A stretch of DNA of 64,000 nt. It comes from Martinezella rhizogenes. Its GTDB lineage: Bacteria; Pseudomonadota; Alphaproteobacteria; Rhizobiales; Rhizobiaceae. The translations under genes and the position numbers were made by a program. Numbering within the stretch: position 1 is the first letter of the stretch; each line of letters opens with the position of its first letter. The notes under the pieces were generated by a model. It did not search any database. It saw nothing but the letters and a program-made list of their open reading frames with translations, and had not been told where the DNA came from. The DNA lies in NCBI RefSeq assembly GCF_000799715.1, contig NZ_JUHG01000014.1:434001-498000 (forward strand). The letters are read 5' to 3'. This document shows positions 7,147 through 15,301 of this stretch, in pieces.

Positions 7147-8346
7147 TCAGATCGGATTAAGCGGGTCTTCCTTGGCAGGCGCTGGCGCGAGTGTCGATTT
7201 TCGGCCCTTGCGCGGGTCGTCGCCATAAATGCCGCGCTTCTGCTGCTTCGCCTGTTCCGCAACGGCCGCCAACGGCGATCCAGCCTCCGGCTCCGCCCAG
7301 CCGAAGCGCACGAGCCATTCGCTGAGATCGATGCGGACATAGCGGCAGTTTCCCGTTACCGTGCCTTGCCAGGTCTGGCTCGGCAGGTCGCAATCGATGA
7401 TCCGGCCGCGCAGATACATGCGGAAAGCCGTGCGCGCCGCCGTCCCGCAAGGCCAGCTCTTGCCATCAGACCCGGCGCACATGCGACCGACATCGGTCGG
7501 AATGATGCCGGAAAGCTGCACGCTCCTGTTGCCGACTGTCAGCATGCCGGCTCGGTCCGAAGACGGCCGTATCAGCTCCACGGGTTCCATCCCTCCGGCT
7601 TGCTTCTGGTCATCGCTTGGCGTTTGGCTGCCGCCCGGCGACGCCTGTTGTGAGGACGGTACCATAGGCGCCGTCCGGTGGGCCGCGGCCGCGGCTGCCC
7701 TGTCGGCCTGGTCGGCGGGTGCCGGGGGCGGCGATGCTTGCTTTGGTTTCGTTTGCTCCGTCTCGGCCTTCTGGGGTGGAGGCTGGTCCGCAGTGGCTTG
7801 TGTCGAAGAAGATTGCTCCGGTTCAGCCGTTTTTATCTCGGGCGCGGTTGCCGGGGCCGTTTCGGATTGTGTCGGCTGAGCAGTCGGCGTGGCCTGCGGC
7901 TCCGTCGCTGGCTTTGTCGCGGGCGACTTGTCCTGATCGGCAGGCGCCACGGCTGCGTCCTTTGCGACATTCTCCGCTGTCGGGGATGGCACCACCGCAG
8001 GCGTGGATGTCGAGGGTGTGGCGGGCGGCTCGCTCTTGGTCGTGGTTGGAGCCGCTGTCTCAGCCGTGATAGTTGCTGCCGGAGCGACCGTGCCGGCCGT
8101 TATGGGCAATGCCTTTTTGGGTGCTGTATCCGTCAGCGTCTGTGCCGGCGTGACATCGGCTTGCGCTATCTCGATCGGCGCCAGTTTCGGCGCTGCCGCT
8201 GCGGCTGGCTGATTTTCCGCTTCGGTCTTGCTCGTTGTGCGACCCGGTAGGTGGAAACCGTGTTCGTTCACCTGCACGGCAACCAGGGTCAGCCATGAAC
8301 CGACCACGGCACCTGCCACACCTGCAAGCCAAATATCACGACGCAT
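7147..8346 (-). CDS. Membrane-anchored thermonuclease-family protein
   Basis: 399 residues in three parts. An N-terminal anchor (about residues 5-25, WLAGVAGAVVGSWLTLVAVQV) comes first. Next is a long low-complexity Ala/Thr/Pro/Glu/Gln-rich linker of roughly 200 residues. The C-terminal domain resembles staphylococcal nuclease (LTVGNRSVQLSGIIP, CGTAARTAFRMYLRGR, LVRFGWAEPEAG, KQQKRGIYGDD). The classical Arg35-Glu43-Arg87 triad is not clearly preserved, so catalytic activity is uncertain. The linker would let the domain reach across the periplasm. It sits 15 bp downstream of the S24 regulator gene on the same strand, which suggests joint transcription. Confidence 0.8.
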   Translation of the reverse strand: MRRDIWLAGVAGAVVGSWLTLVAVQVNEHGFHLPGRTTSKTEAENQPAAAAAPKLAPIEIAQADVTPAQTLTDTAPKKALPITAGTVAPAATITAETAAPTTTKSEPPATPSTSTPAVVPSPTAENVAKDAAVAPADQDKSPATKPATEPQATPTAQPTQSETAPATAPEIKTAEPEQSSSTQATADQPPPQKAETEQTKPKQASPPPAPADQADRAAAAAAHRTAPMVPSSQQASPGGSQTPSDDQKQAGGMEPVELIRPSSDRAGMLTVGNRSVQLSGIIPTDVGRMCAGSDGKSWPCGTAARTAFRMYLRGRIIDCDLPSQTWQGTVTGNCRYVRIDLSEWLVRFGWAEPEAGSPLAAVAEQAKQQKRGIYGDDPRKGRKSTLAPAPAKEDPLNPI

Positions 8347-8361
8347 AGCGGGAAAACTTTC

Positions 8362-9015
8362 CTATTGGCTGGCCCAAATGATCCGGGCGATCCATTCCAC
8401 ATCCGCAAGATCAAAGCTGCGATTGGGATGTTCGGGGTTGAGCGACAGCAGTTCGATCGATTTTGCGCTCTGCCGCAGCAGCACCTTGGCCATGACCTCG
8501 CCCTCGCGGGTCTTCACCACCACGCGGTCGTTGCGCCGGATCTGCGCACCCGGCTCGACGATCAGCACGTCGCCGTCGCGATAGAGCGGCAGCATGCTTT
8601 CGCCCTGAACCTCCAGTGCATAGACGCCGCCCTTCTGCCCCGGTGCTGCCGGAAACTCCACCATGTCCCAGCCCTGGCCGGCCGGAAAGCCGCCATCGTC
8701 GAAAAAGCCGCCGGCGCCGGCCTGCGCGAAGCCGAGCAGCGGAATGGAGCTAGAGGCATAATCCGCGCTGCCGTTGCCTCTCTCCGTTGGGCGCAGGATG
8801 CCGAGAAACTGCTCCATGCTGGCCCCGGTCGCGCCCAATACCTTGGCGATCGATTCCGTCGAGGGCCAGCGCAGGCGTCCGTCCTGGCTCAACCGCTTCG
8901 ATTTGTTAAAGGATGTGGGATCGAGGCCAGCGCGCCGGGCAAGGCCGGATGGCGTCAAGGCATAGCGTTCGGCAAGCTTGTCGATCGCGCTCCATATCTG
9001 CTCATGTGACAGCAT
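8362..9015 (-). CDS. HTH plus S24 (LexA/CI-like) regulator
   Basis: 217-residue regulator with an N-terminal helix-turn-helix (SGLARRAGLDPTSFNKSKRL, residues about 23-42) and a C-terminal peptidase S24 domain. The catalytic serine lies in VQGESMLPLYRDGD and the lysine in GEVMAKVLLRQS, so the self-cleavage dyad looks intact. The Ala-Gly cleavage site expected upstream may be AQAGAGGF. It is not the main LexA, which has a different N-terminal winged helix. It resembles the CI/PrsR-type regulators found in rhizobial chromosomes. It lies upstream of the nuclease gene, perhaps in one operon. Confidence 0.88.
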   Translation of the reverse strand: MLSHEQIWSAIDKLAERYALTPSGLARRAGLDPTSFNKSKRLSQDGRLRWPSTESIAKVLGATGASMEQFLGILRPTERGNGSADYASSSIPLLGFAQAGAGGFFDDGGFPAGQGWDMVEFPAAPGQKGGVYALEVQGESMLPLYRDGDVLIVEPGAQIRRNDRVVVKTREGEVMAKVLLRQSAKSIELLSLNPEHPNRSFDLADVEWIARIIWASQ

Positions 9016-9152
9016 CGCCGCTCAGCACCCGTGCGCCGGATATCCGGCGTTTGATCTTTAAGGAAAGGTTAACCGAGGCTTTTTTGCGAGTAAAGGCCGG
9101 GGTAGGAATAAGGTCCTTTATCCCCTTGCTTTTGCTCCTGGTTCCGAAGCTG

Positions 9153-9581
9153 TCAGGTTTTCTGCGGCAGCGCCTTGTTGCCGGGTTCCTCGTTCTGGAA
9201 TTCCTTGGCCATGCCCATGAAGCCGCGCATGAATTTCTGCATGATGCCGAGCGTGCGGTCGACATCGGCGTCGCTCGGCAATGTCGATCCGCTGCTCGAG
9301 GCCGCGGTCTTTTCCAGCTTGGTGACACGGTCGGAGAGACGGTCGAGTTCGTCGTCATAGGCGGCGCGTTCGTCGGCGGCCATGCGGCAGACCAAATTGC
9401 CGCTTTGGTCCTGGCAGATCGACATCGCGCCGGTCTGCTTGTCGAGGCGGATGAAATGATCGCCGCTGCGCTCGAGCTGGAAGCGTGTTGCGTCCGGCTC
9501 GGCGGCGTGGCTTGGTACGGCAAGAAGAAGAGTGGCGGGCAGGAGCAGGGCTGCGAGGCCCGTTACGATTTCCTTCGTCAT
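9153..9581 (-). CDS. Conserved exported protein of unknown function
   Basis: 142 residues with a clear signal peptide (MTKEIVTGLAALLLPATLLL, cleavage near SHAAEP). The mature part has a short beta-rich head, GDHFIRLDKQTGAMSICQDQSGNLVC with two cysteines that could form a disulfide, then a predicted coiled coil (AAYDDELDRLSDRVTKLEK) and a Met/Phe-rich helix MQKFMRGFMGMAKEF. The ribosome-binding site GGAGG is strong. I do not recognise a named family, although similar proteins occur in rhizobia. Confidence 0.82.
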   Translation of the reverse strand: MTKEIVTGLAALLLPATLLLAVPSHAAEPDATRFQLERSGDHFIRLDKQTGAMSICQDQSGNLVCRMAADERAAYDDELDRLSDRVTKLEKTAASSSGSTLPSDADVDRTLGIMQKFMRGFMGMAKEFQNEEPGNKALPQKT

Positions 9582-9687
9582 GTCATCCTCCGGATTTTCT
9601 GCGTTAAAACCCTAAATCCACCACGGAAACCGTGGACATCGGCTGATGTTTTCGTGCAAAGCCCTATCAGAACATGTTTACACGGGG

Positions 9688-10044
9688 ATGATGACCGCGA
9701 TGCCAGTGGTTTACAAGATCGTGCCAGATACGCTCTGGCAGCAAACCAGACAAACCGGCGTTTTTCATGGCGCGTCGATCGACCTGACTGACGGCTTCAT
9801 CCATTTGTCGACGGCGAAGCAATCGAAAGAGACGGCGGCGCGGTACTTTGCCGGCCAGCAAGGCCTGTTGCTGGTGGCGATCGACAGCGATGCTCTCGGT
9901 GAGAAGCTGGTGTTCGAGCCTTCGCGCGGCGGCGATCTCTTCCCGCATCTTTATGCAACGCTCCCACTTTCGGCCGTGCTTTGGGAAAAGCCGCTGCCGA
10001 TCGGCCCCGATGGCGTGCATGTCTTTCCGGAGACCTCAGAATGA
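9688..10044 (+). CDS. DUF952-family protein
   Basis: Small protein of the DUF952 family (MPVVYKIVPDTLW, DGFIHLSTAKQ, ETAARYFAGQ, LVFEPSRGGDLFPHLYATLP). The fold is ADP-ribosyltransferase-like by family knowledge, but no activity is established. Three ATG codons (9688, 9691, 9700) could start it; the conserved part begins at the last. Its stop codon overlaps the pyrD start (ATGA at 10041-10044), so the two are translationally coupled, an arrangement common in rhizobia. Confidence 0.88.
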   Translation: MMTAMPVVYKIVPDTLWQQTRQTGVFHGASIDLTDGFIHLSTAKQSKETAARYFAGQQGLLLVAIDSDALGEKLVFEPSRGGDLFPHLYATLPLSAVLWEKPLPIGPDGVHVFPETSE

Positions 10045-11129
10045 TCGGCGCTTTTCGTGACCTTAGCCGGCGTGGCCTCTTCCTGCTTGATCCGGAAACG
10101 GCGCATGGCATGTCCATTGCCGCTCTGAAGTCCGGCCTCGTGCCTGCTTGCCGGGTAAGCAACGATCCGCGCTTGCGCCAGACCGTGGCCGGACTCGACT
10201 TCGCCAATCCGCTCGGCATGGCCGCCGGCTACGACAAGAATGCCGAAGTGCCCGAGGCACTGCTAAAACTCGGCTTCGGCTTTACGGAGATCGGTACGGT
10301 GACGCCGAAGGCGCAGCCCGGCAATCCGCGCCCGCGCATCTTCCGCCTGGTCGAGGACGAGGGCGTCATCAACCGCCTCGGCTTCAACAATGAGGGCCAC
10401 GAGGCCGCTCTCCGGCGCCTTCAGCCCATCCGTGGGACGGGCATCATCGGCGTCAATATCGGTGCCAACAAGGATAGTGCCGACCGGATCGCCGATTACG
10501 TCGCCGGCATCCGCCGCTTCTATTCGGTGGCGCGCTATTTCACCGCCAATATCTCCTCGCCCAACACGCCGGGCCTGCGCGACCTGCAGGGACGCGAAAG
10601 CCTGTCGGTGCTGCTCTCGGCGGTGCTTGCCGCGCGTGACGAAGAAGCCGCCAAGGCCGGCAAAAAGATCCCGGTCTTCCTGAAGATCGCACCGGACTTG
10701 ACTGAAGAGGGCATGGACGACATCGCCGCCGAAGTTTTGGCGCATTCGCTCGATGGGCTGATCGTCTCCAACACCACGTTGGCGCGCGATGGCCTGAAGG
10801 ATCAGGCGCAGGCCAAGGAAGCCGGTGGCCTCTCGGGCAAGCCGGTGTTCGAAAGGTCGACCGCCGTGCTCGCCAAGATGCGCCGCCGCGTTGGTGCCGC
10901 CCTGCCGATCATCGGCGTCGGTGGAGTCTCCTCGGCGGAAACGGCGCTGGAGAAGATTAAAGCCGGCGCCGATTTGGTGCAGCTCTATTCCTGCATGGTC
11001 TATGAGGGGCCGGGCCTGCCGGGCCGCGTCGTTGCCGGCCTGTCGAAGCTGCTCGACCGCGAACGCGTCGCCTCGATCCGCGAGCTGCGTGACAGCAAGC
11101 TTGATTACTGGGCCGATCGGAACGTCTGA
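10041..11129 (+). CDS. pyrD: Dihydroorotate dehydrogenase (quinone), class 2
   Basis: Membrane-associated FMN enzyme that oxidises dihydroorotate to orotate in pyrimidine synthesis and passes electrons to quinone. 362 residues, the class 2 length, with the N-terminal amphipathic helix (FRDLSRRGLFLLDPETAHG). Motifs are GLDFANPLGMAAGYDKN, the active-site region NISSPNTPGLRDLQ, VFLKIAPDLT, IVSNTT and the phosphate-binding IIGVGGVSS. I start at 10041, where ATGA overlaps the DUF952 stop. The 3' end overlaps the convergent MATE gene by 25 bp. Confidence 0.96.
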   Translation: MIGAFRDLSRRGLFLLDPETAHGMSIAALKSGLVPACRVSNDPRLRQTVAGLDFANPLGMAAGYDKNAEVPEALLKLGFGFTEIGTVTPKAQPGNPRPRIFRLVEDEGVINRLGFNNEGHEAALRRLQPIRGTGIIGVNIGANKDSADRIADYVAGIRRFYSVARYFTANISSPNTPGLRDLQGRESLSVLLSAVLAARDEEAAKAGKKIPVFLKIAPDLTEEGMDDIAAEVLAHSLDGLIVSNTTLARDGLKDQAQAKEAGGLSGKPVFERSTAVLAKMRRRVGAALPIIGVGGVSSAETALEKIKAGADLVQLYSCMVYEGPGLPGRVVAGLSKLLDRERVASIRELRDSKLDYWADRNV

Positions 11130-12454
11130 TCGACCCGCTTTTTCAGGCCGATGATTAGGAAAATACCACGGAACAGCAGGAAGGCGTTCATGGCCAGCCA
11201 CAGGCCGTGATTGCTGAAGGCTGGCACGAGGACGGCCAGCGCAACGAGGTAGCCAACAAAGGATAGCAGCATGCGGTTGCGCATGGCGCTCGACCATGTG
11301 GCGCCGATGTACACGCCGTCCATCAGGAAGGCGAGCGCACCCGTCAGCCCAGATATGGCGGCCCAGGGCATATAGGCCCCGGCGGCGGCGCGTACCTCTT
11401 CGGACGTGGTCAGCAGGCGGATCAGCGCCGGCCCGGCCGCAAAGAAGAATAGGGCGGCGGCAAAGGCCAGCCCGAAGGACCAGAGGCCGGTCAGCTTCAG
11501 CCCACGCTCGAAAGCCGGGCGATAATTGGCGCCGATCGCGCGCCCGGTGATCTGCTCGGCGGCATTGGCCAGCCCGTCCAGATAATAGGCGGATAGCAGC
11601 AGGAAGTTCATCACCACCGCGTTGGCGGCAAGGGTGATGGAGCCGAAGCTGTTGCCGATGCGGGTCATCAGCGTGAAGGCGCCGAGCAGCACGAAGGTGC
11701 GGATGAGGATGTCGCGGTTGAGCGCGAAGAGCTGCTTGAGCTTGGCGGGCGACAGCAGCTCGGCGCGGCTGGGCCGTGGTTCACCGGAGAAGCTTTTGAG
11801 CACGATGGCAAGGCCGGTAAGCGTGCCGGCTGCCTCGCCGATCAGCGTGCCCCAGGCGACTCCCGTCACACCCCAGCCAAGCCAGAGGCCGAGCACCAGG
11901 GCGAGGATGATGTTGACGCCGTTGATGACCGTTTGCAGTAGCAGGCCGATGCGGCCCTGGCCGCGCCCGAGTACGAAACCGAGAATGGCGTAATTGGCAA
12001 GAGCCATCGGGCCGGCCAGCATGCGGATCGAGAAATAGGTGCGTGTCGCCTCGGCAACGCCGCCCTCCGGCCCCATCAGCTTGATGCCGAGCCAGAGCAG
12101 GACGGGTGACAACAGGACGATCAGGCTGCCGCACGCAAGCGCCGAGAGCAGCGCCCGCCAGAAAATCGCCTGCTGCTCATGCTGGTCATGGCGGCCAAAG
12201 GCTTGCGCCGTGAGGCCGGTGGTCGAGGCGCGCAGGAAGTTGAAGCTCGAGAAGATAAGATCGAAGAGCATGGCGCCGATCGCCAGGCCCGCCAGCGCGT
12301 CCGGCTGGCCGAGTTGCCCGACGACAGCCGTGCCGACAATGCCGAGCAATGGCGTCGTGATGAAGCCGAGCGTCATCGGAAGGGCGATGGACAGCACCAG
12401 CCGGTGCGTCACGTCAAAGGGTAGGACCCTGCCGCCGCGCTCTTGTTGATCCAT
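11105..12454 (-). CDS. MATE-family multidrug/Na+ efflux transporter
   Basis: Inner-membrane exporter with about 12 membrane segments (449 residues from the chosen start) in two homologous halves: LVLSIALPMTLGFITTPLLG near the N-terminus and a matching LIRTFVLLGAFTLMTRIGN at mid-length. This is the DinF-like branch. Substrates cannot be inferred. I start at ATG 12454; a TTG at 12475 overlapping the upstream stop is possible. It follows the DUF6460 and CAP genes on the same strand, with 17 bp between the CAP stop and this start, so the three may form one transcript. Confidence 0.92.
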   Translation of the reverse strand: MDQQERGGRVLPFDVTHRLVLSIALPMTLGFITTPLLGIVGTAVVGQLGQPDALAGLAIGAMLFDLIFSSFNFLRASTTGLTAQAFGRHDQHEQQAIFWRALLSALACGSLIVLLSPVLLWLGIKLMGPEGGVAEATRTYFSIRMLAGPMALANYAILGFVLGRGQGRIGLLLQTVINGVNIILALVLGLWLGWGVTGVAWGTLIGEAAGTLTGLAIVLKSFSGEPRPSRAELLSPAKLKQLFALNRDILIRTFVLLGAFTLMTRIGNSFGSITLAANAVVMNFLLLSAYYLDGLANAAEQITGRAIGANYRPAFERGLKLTGLWSFGLAFAAALFFFAAGPALIRLLTTSEEVRAAAGAYMPWAAISGLTGALAFLMDGVYIGATWSSAMRNRMLLSFVGYLVALAVLVPAFSNHGLWLAMNAFLLFRGIFLIIGLKKRVDQTFRSAQ

Positions 12455-12471
12455 CTCCGGTCGGCCTCTCC

Positions 12472-12975
12472 TCAATTCGAGGAGAGCACCATGGACCAGT
12501 AGGGCCTGCCACCGGAAGAGGGGGTATAGGCGAGAGCGACGCCGAGACCATCATATTTGCCGAGCATGTTGTGCAAATGCTTCGGAGAGTTGATCCAGGC
12601 CGTTACGGCTGCATCGACGCCCTTCTGTCCCTCGGCGATGTTCTCGGCGGCCGGCAGCGTGACACCGCTTGCCTTGACGCGCTTGCCGAAATCGTCACCA
12701 ATGCCGATCAGGTGCTCCATCTTGCCGGCATCGGCCATGCGCCGGGCCTGATAGACGGCTGCCGAGCTGGCGGCGGTATCGATCTTCAGCGGCGGCAATC
12801 CGTTTTTGGCGCGCAAGGCATTGACGAGCGGCAGCGCGGAGGCGGTCTGGTCGCTGGCCGGTATGTTGGAGAGATGGCTCGGCGACGTAGCGCAACTCGC
12901 GACGATGGCGGCGAGCGCAAGGCCGGTGAGACGCAGCGCATGGCGCCGCGCGAAAGACGGAGTTTTTGGGATCAT
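12472..12975 (-). CDS. CAP-domain (SCP/PR1) lipoprotein
   Basis: 167-residue secreted CAP-superfamily protein. The start is set at 12975, giving a Tat/Sec-type leader (RRHALRLTGLALAAIVASC) whose cysteine fits a lipobox, so the protein is likely anchored in a membrane. CAP signatures are LVNALRAKNGLPPL, ARRMADAGKMEHLIG, AENIAEGQKG and HLHNMLGKYDGLGVA. The family histidines are present. The function of bacterial CAP proteins is mostly unknown. The 47-codon upstream extension overlaps the DUF6460 gene and is rejected. Only one base separates it from the DUF6460 stop. Confidence 0.9.
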   Translation of the reverse strand: MIPKTPSFARRHALRLTGLALAAIVASCATSPSHLSNIPASDQTASALPLVNALRAKNGLPPLKIDTAASSAAVYQARRMADAGKMEHLIGIGDDFGKRVKASGVTLPAAENIAEGQKGVDAAVTAWINSPKHLHNMLGKYDGLGVALAYTPSSGGRPYWSMVLSSN

Positions 12976-12976
12976 A

Positions 12977-13243
12977 TCAACGACGGTAGTTGAAAAGGCG
13001 CAGGAGGATGAAAAGCGGGATGACGAGCGTGGCGCCAAGCACCAGGTAATCGCCGAATTCGCCGAGTGCGGCAAAGCCGCTGTGCCAGAGATCCAGCAGG
13101 AAGCGGCGGACGCCATAAAGGAAGTCGAGTGGCCGCCAGCCGAAGAACTTCATCGTGAAGCCGACGATCAGCGACACGATGATAAGCTTCACCAGCGTGC
13201 GGCCGGGCGAGTCGCCGAGGAACTTGTTCATCTGATCGGACAT
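12977..13243 (-). CDS. DUF6460 small membrane protein
   Basis: 88 residues with two likely membrane helices (LVKLIIVSLIVGFTMKFFGW and YLVLGATLVIPLFILLRLF). It matches, from memory, the DUF6460 proteins typical of rhizobia, which start MSDQMN-FLGDSPGRT. The start at 13243 has GGAG eight bases upstream; the 21-codon extension is not family-like. It is the first gene of a probable three-gene run with the CAP lipoprotein and MATE exporter. The role is unknown. Confidence 0.85.
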   Translation of the reverse strand: MSDQMNKFLGDSPGRTLVKLIIVSLIVGFTMKFFGWRPLDFLYGVRRFLLDLWHSGFAALGEFGDYLVLGATLVIPLFILLRLFNYRR

Positions 13244-13328
13244 GCTGACGTCTCCATAATGCCTGTAGAGCGGTCCTGAGATAGGGTTGCGACCCGGAAC
13301 TCGCAAGCACTTTTGCCTCAGCGCTCAC

Positions 13329-13355
13329 CTGAAACAGGTGCCTGCCTGAAATAGG
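13329..13355. promoter_or_regulatory. Tandem CCTGAAAYAGG repeats, candidate operator
   Basis: Two near-identical 11-mers, CCTGAAACAGG (13329-13339) and CCTGAAATAGG (13345-13355), lie 16 bp apart, about 1.5 helical turns. The first is nested in the perfect dyad CACCTG-AAA-CAGGTG (13326-13340). They sit between the divergent DUF6460 and methyltransferase genes. Confidence 0.5.
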
Positions 13356-13410
13356 ACTTGAGTTTTTTTGTGGCCGCGTCCAAAGGCGGAGGTCAAATAG
13401 GATCAAATCC

Positions 13411-14355
13411 ATGCTGCCGAGCCAGCTTTCCTCCGGCGACGTCATTGCCGACCGTCGTGCCGACTATGCGAAGATGCTCGCCGAAGGCGGCGAACCTGCC
13501 AGCGCTGCCGAGCTGATGGAGCAGGCGCTGGAGCTGGTGCCCGGCTGGGCCGCCGGCTGGTTCAATCTCGCGACCTATCGTGAAAAGGCGGGAAATGTGC
13601 AAGGCGCTGTCGACGCGCTCAACAAGGTCCTGATACTCGACGAAGACGATGTCTTCGGTGCGCGGTTGAAGCTCGCGGTTCTGGGAGCTGCCGAGCTGCC
13701 CGAACAGCCGCCGAGCCGCTATGTCGAACGGCTGTTCGACGATTACGCCGACCGGTTCGAGACATCGCTGGTCGAAAAGCTTGGCTATAGCGTGCCGCAG
13801 AAACTCTCGGCCCTGATCGCCGAAACGGCCGATATGCCGGCGCATTTCCAGCTCGCCATCGATCTCGGCTGCGGCACCGGCCTGTTCGGTCCGGAAATCC
13901 GCGCGAAGGTCGACCGGCTGGAAGGGTTCGATTTGTCGAAGGGCATGCTTGCCAAGGCAGAGGACAAGGGCGTTTACGATCATCTCGCCCAGGCCGACCT
14001 GTCGCTGGCGCCGCCCCTGTCCGGCATGTTCGACGGAGTGCTGGCGCCGGCCCGCGCGGACCTGGTCACCGCCGCCGACGTGCTGATGTATCTCGGCAAT
14101 CTTGAAAGTGTGATGGTGATTGTCGCGGAGCTGGCCGCTCCCGGCGCCGTGTTCGCTTTTTCGGTCGAGGATGCACAGGAGGCGGACGGTTATCTCTTGC
14201 GGGATTCGCTGCGCTTTGCCCATTCGGAGGCCTATGTGAGGACGCTTCTGGCCGCTCACGGCTTCGTCGTCTACAATCTGGCCCGCAGCGTCATTCGCAA
14301 GGATGGCGGAAAACCGGTGCACGGCATTCTGTTCGTTACGCGGAAATCCGCCTGA
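13411..14355 (+). CDS. TPR-containing class I SAM-dependent methyltransferase
   Basis: 314 residues. The N-terminal third is a short TPR-like helical repeat (AELMEQALELVPGWAAGWFNL, then QGAVDALNKVLILDEDD). It is followed by a Rossmann methyltransferase with motif I FQLAIDLGCGTGLFGPEI (about 147-164) and motif II GFDLSKGMLAKAEDKG. VTAADVLMYLGNLE marks the acidic post-II region. The arrangement matches the rhizobial family annotated as TPR methyltransferases. The substrate is unknown. It is divergent from the DUF6460 operon across 167 bp that contains direct repeats. Confidence 0.87.
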   Translation: MLPSQLSSGDVIADRRADYAKMLAEGGEPASAAELMEQALELVPGWAAGWFNLATYREKAGNVQGAVDALNKVLILDEDDVFGARLKLAVLGAAELPEQPPSRYVERLFDDYADRFETSLVEKLGYSVPQKLSALIAETADMPAHFQLAIDLGCGTGLFGPEIRAKVDRLEGFDLSKGMLAKAEDKGVYDHLAQADLSLAPPLSGMFDGVLAPARADLVTAADVLMYLGNLESVMVIVAELAAPGAVFAFSVEDAQEADGYLLRDSLRFAHSEAYVRTLLAAHGFVVYNLARSVIRKDGGKPVHGILFVTRKSA

Positions 14356-14461
14356 CGGATCGAATCTTGCAAAATTCGAATAGGTCAGCATTCCTTACAT
14401 ATTCCGCTTGATTGTCGGCCCCGCTTTCCGCAGAATCCCTGGAAAATAAAGGGAAAGTATC

Positions 14462-15097
14462 ATGGCGAGCCTGAAGAGCGCTTTCGGCGTCTGGAACACC
14501 TCCGCTACGCGGCATTCGCTTGTCGAGGATATCCAGGGCATATTGTCCGGCAGCCTGATATCGTCGCTCGGGCTCTTCTGCCTGTCGAGCGCCGGACTTT
14601 TGACGGGCAGCACGGCGGGCATCGCCTTTTTGCTGCACTACGCGATCGGCGTGAATTTCGGCCTGGCCTTTTTCGTCGTCAACCTGCCGTTCTTCTATCT
14701 GTCCTGGAGGCAGCTCGGCCGCGCCTTCACCATCAAGACCTTCATCGCCATCGCGCTGACCTCGCTGCTGACGAACCTGCAGCCGCGGCTGTTCGAAATC
14801 GCTCATATCAACGCCTTCTGGTCGGCGCTGCTCGGCGGTGTCCTGCTTGGCTTCGGGCTGCTCGCACTCTATCGCCACCGCGCCAGCCTGGGCGGTGTCG
14901 GCATATTGGGCATCTATCTTCAGGAGAGGTTCGGGATACGCGCCGGTCTTGTCCAGCTTGCGGTCGACATGTGCGTGCTCGCGGTCGCCTTTACGGTGGC
15001 CACGCCGTTCGTGGTCATCTGCTCGGTGCTGGGCGCGGTCGCGCTCAACCTCTTCGTGGCGATCAACCATCGGTCGGATCGCTACATCGCCTTTTAG
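14462..15097 (+). CDS. YitT-family membrane protein
   Basis: 211-residue integral membrane protein, with about five to six segments, of the YitT/DUF161 family. Signatures are SSAGLLTGSTAGIAFLLHY, the acidic-poor FFVVNLPFFYLSWRQLG and ASLGGVGILGIYLQERFG. Family members are putative transporters of unknown substrate. A C-terminal cytoplasmic domain present in longer family members is absent. The stop lies 12 bp from the convergent gstI stop, with no obvious terminator between them. Confidence 0.87.
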   Translation: MASLKSAFGVWNTSATRHSLVEDIQGILSGSLISSLGLFCLSSAGLLTGSTAGIAFLLHYAIGVNFGLAFFVVNLPFFYLSWRQLGRAFTIKTFIAIALTSLLTNLQPRLFEIAHINAFWSALLGGVLLGFGLLALYRHRASLGGVGILGIYLQERFGIRAGLVQLAVDMCVLAVAFTVATPFVVICSVLGAVALNLFVAINHRSDRYIAF

Positions 15098-15109
15098 ATC
15101 GGCGGAAGC

Positions 15110-15301
15110 TTATTGTTTGCGGGTTGTGTCGGAGTCCGCGATGGCGGCTTCGTGATACCAGCTGTCGAAATCGACCACGGCGACGCGCGGGCCGATGTCG
15201 GGATTAAGGTTCACATGGCTCCGCTGACCGGCGGGAATAGTCCGGGCCTTGATCGGAAACTGAAAAATCTTTGCCGTTTCGTGCAGTGGGCTGATGGCCA
15301 T
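15110..15301 (-). CDS. gstI: GstI, translational inhibitor of glutamine synthetase II (DUF2735)
   Basis: 63-residue protein, exactly the length reported for Rhizobium GstI, with the DUF2735 signature SWYHEAAI near the C-terminus and an N-terminal ATIYQFP-like stretch (here AKIFQFPIKAR). GstI in R. leguminosarum blocks translation of glnII mRNA, and the gene lies divergently upstream of glnII, as here. The start at 15301 has an AGGGAGAG ribosome-binding site. Identity rests on size, motif and location together. Confidence 0.88.
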   Translation of the reverse strand: MAISPLHETAKIFQFPIKARTIPAGQRSHVNLNPDIGPRVAVVDFDSWYHEAAIADSDTTRKQ

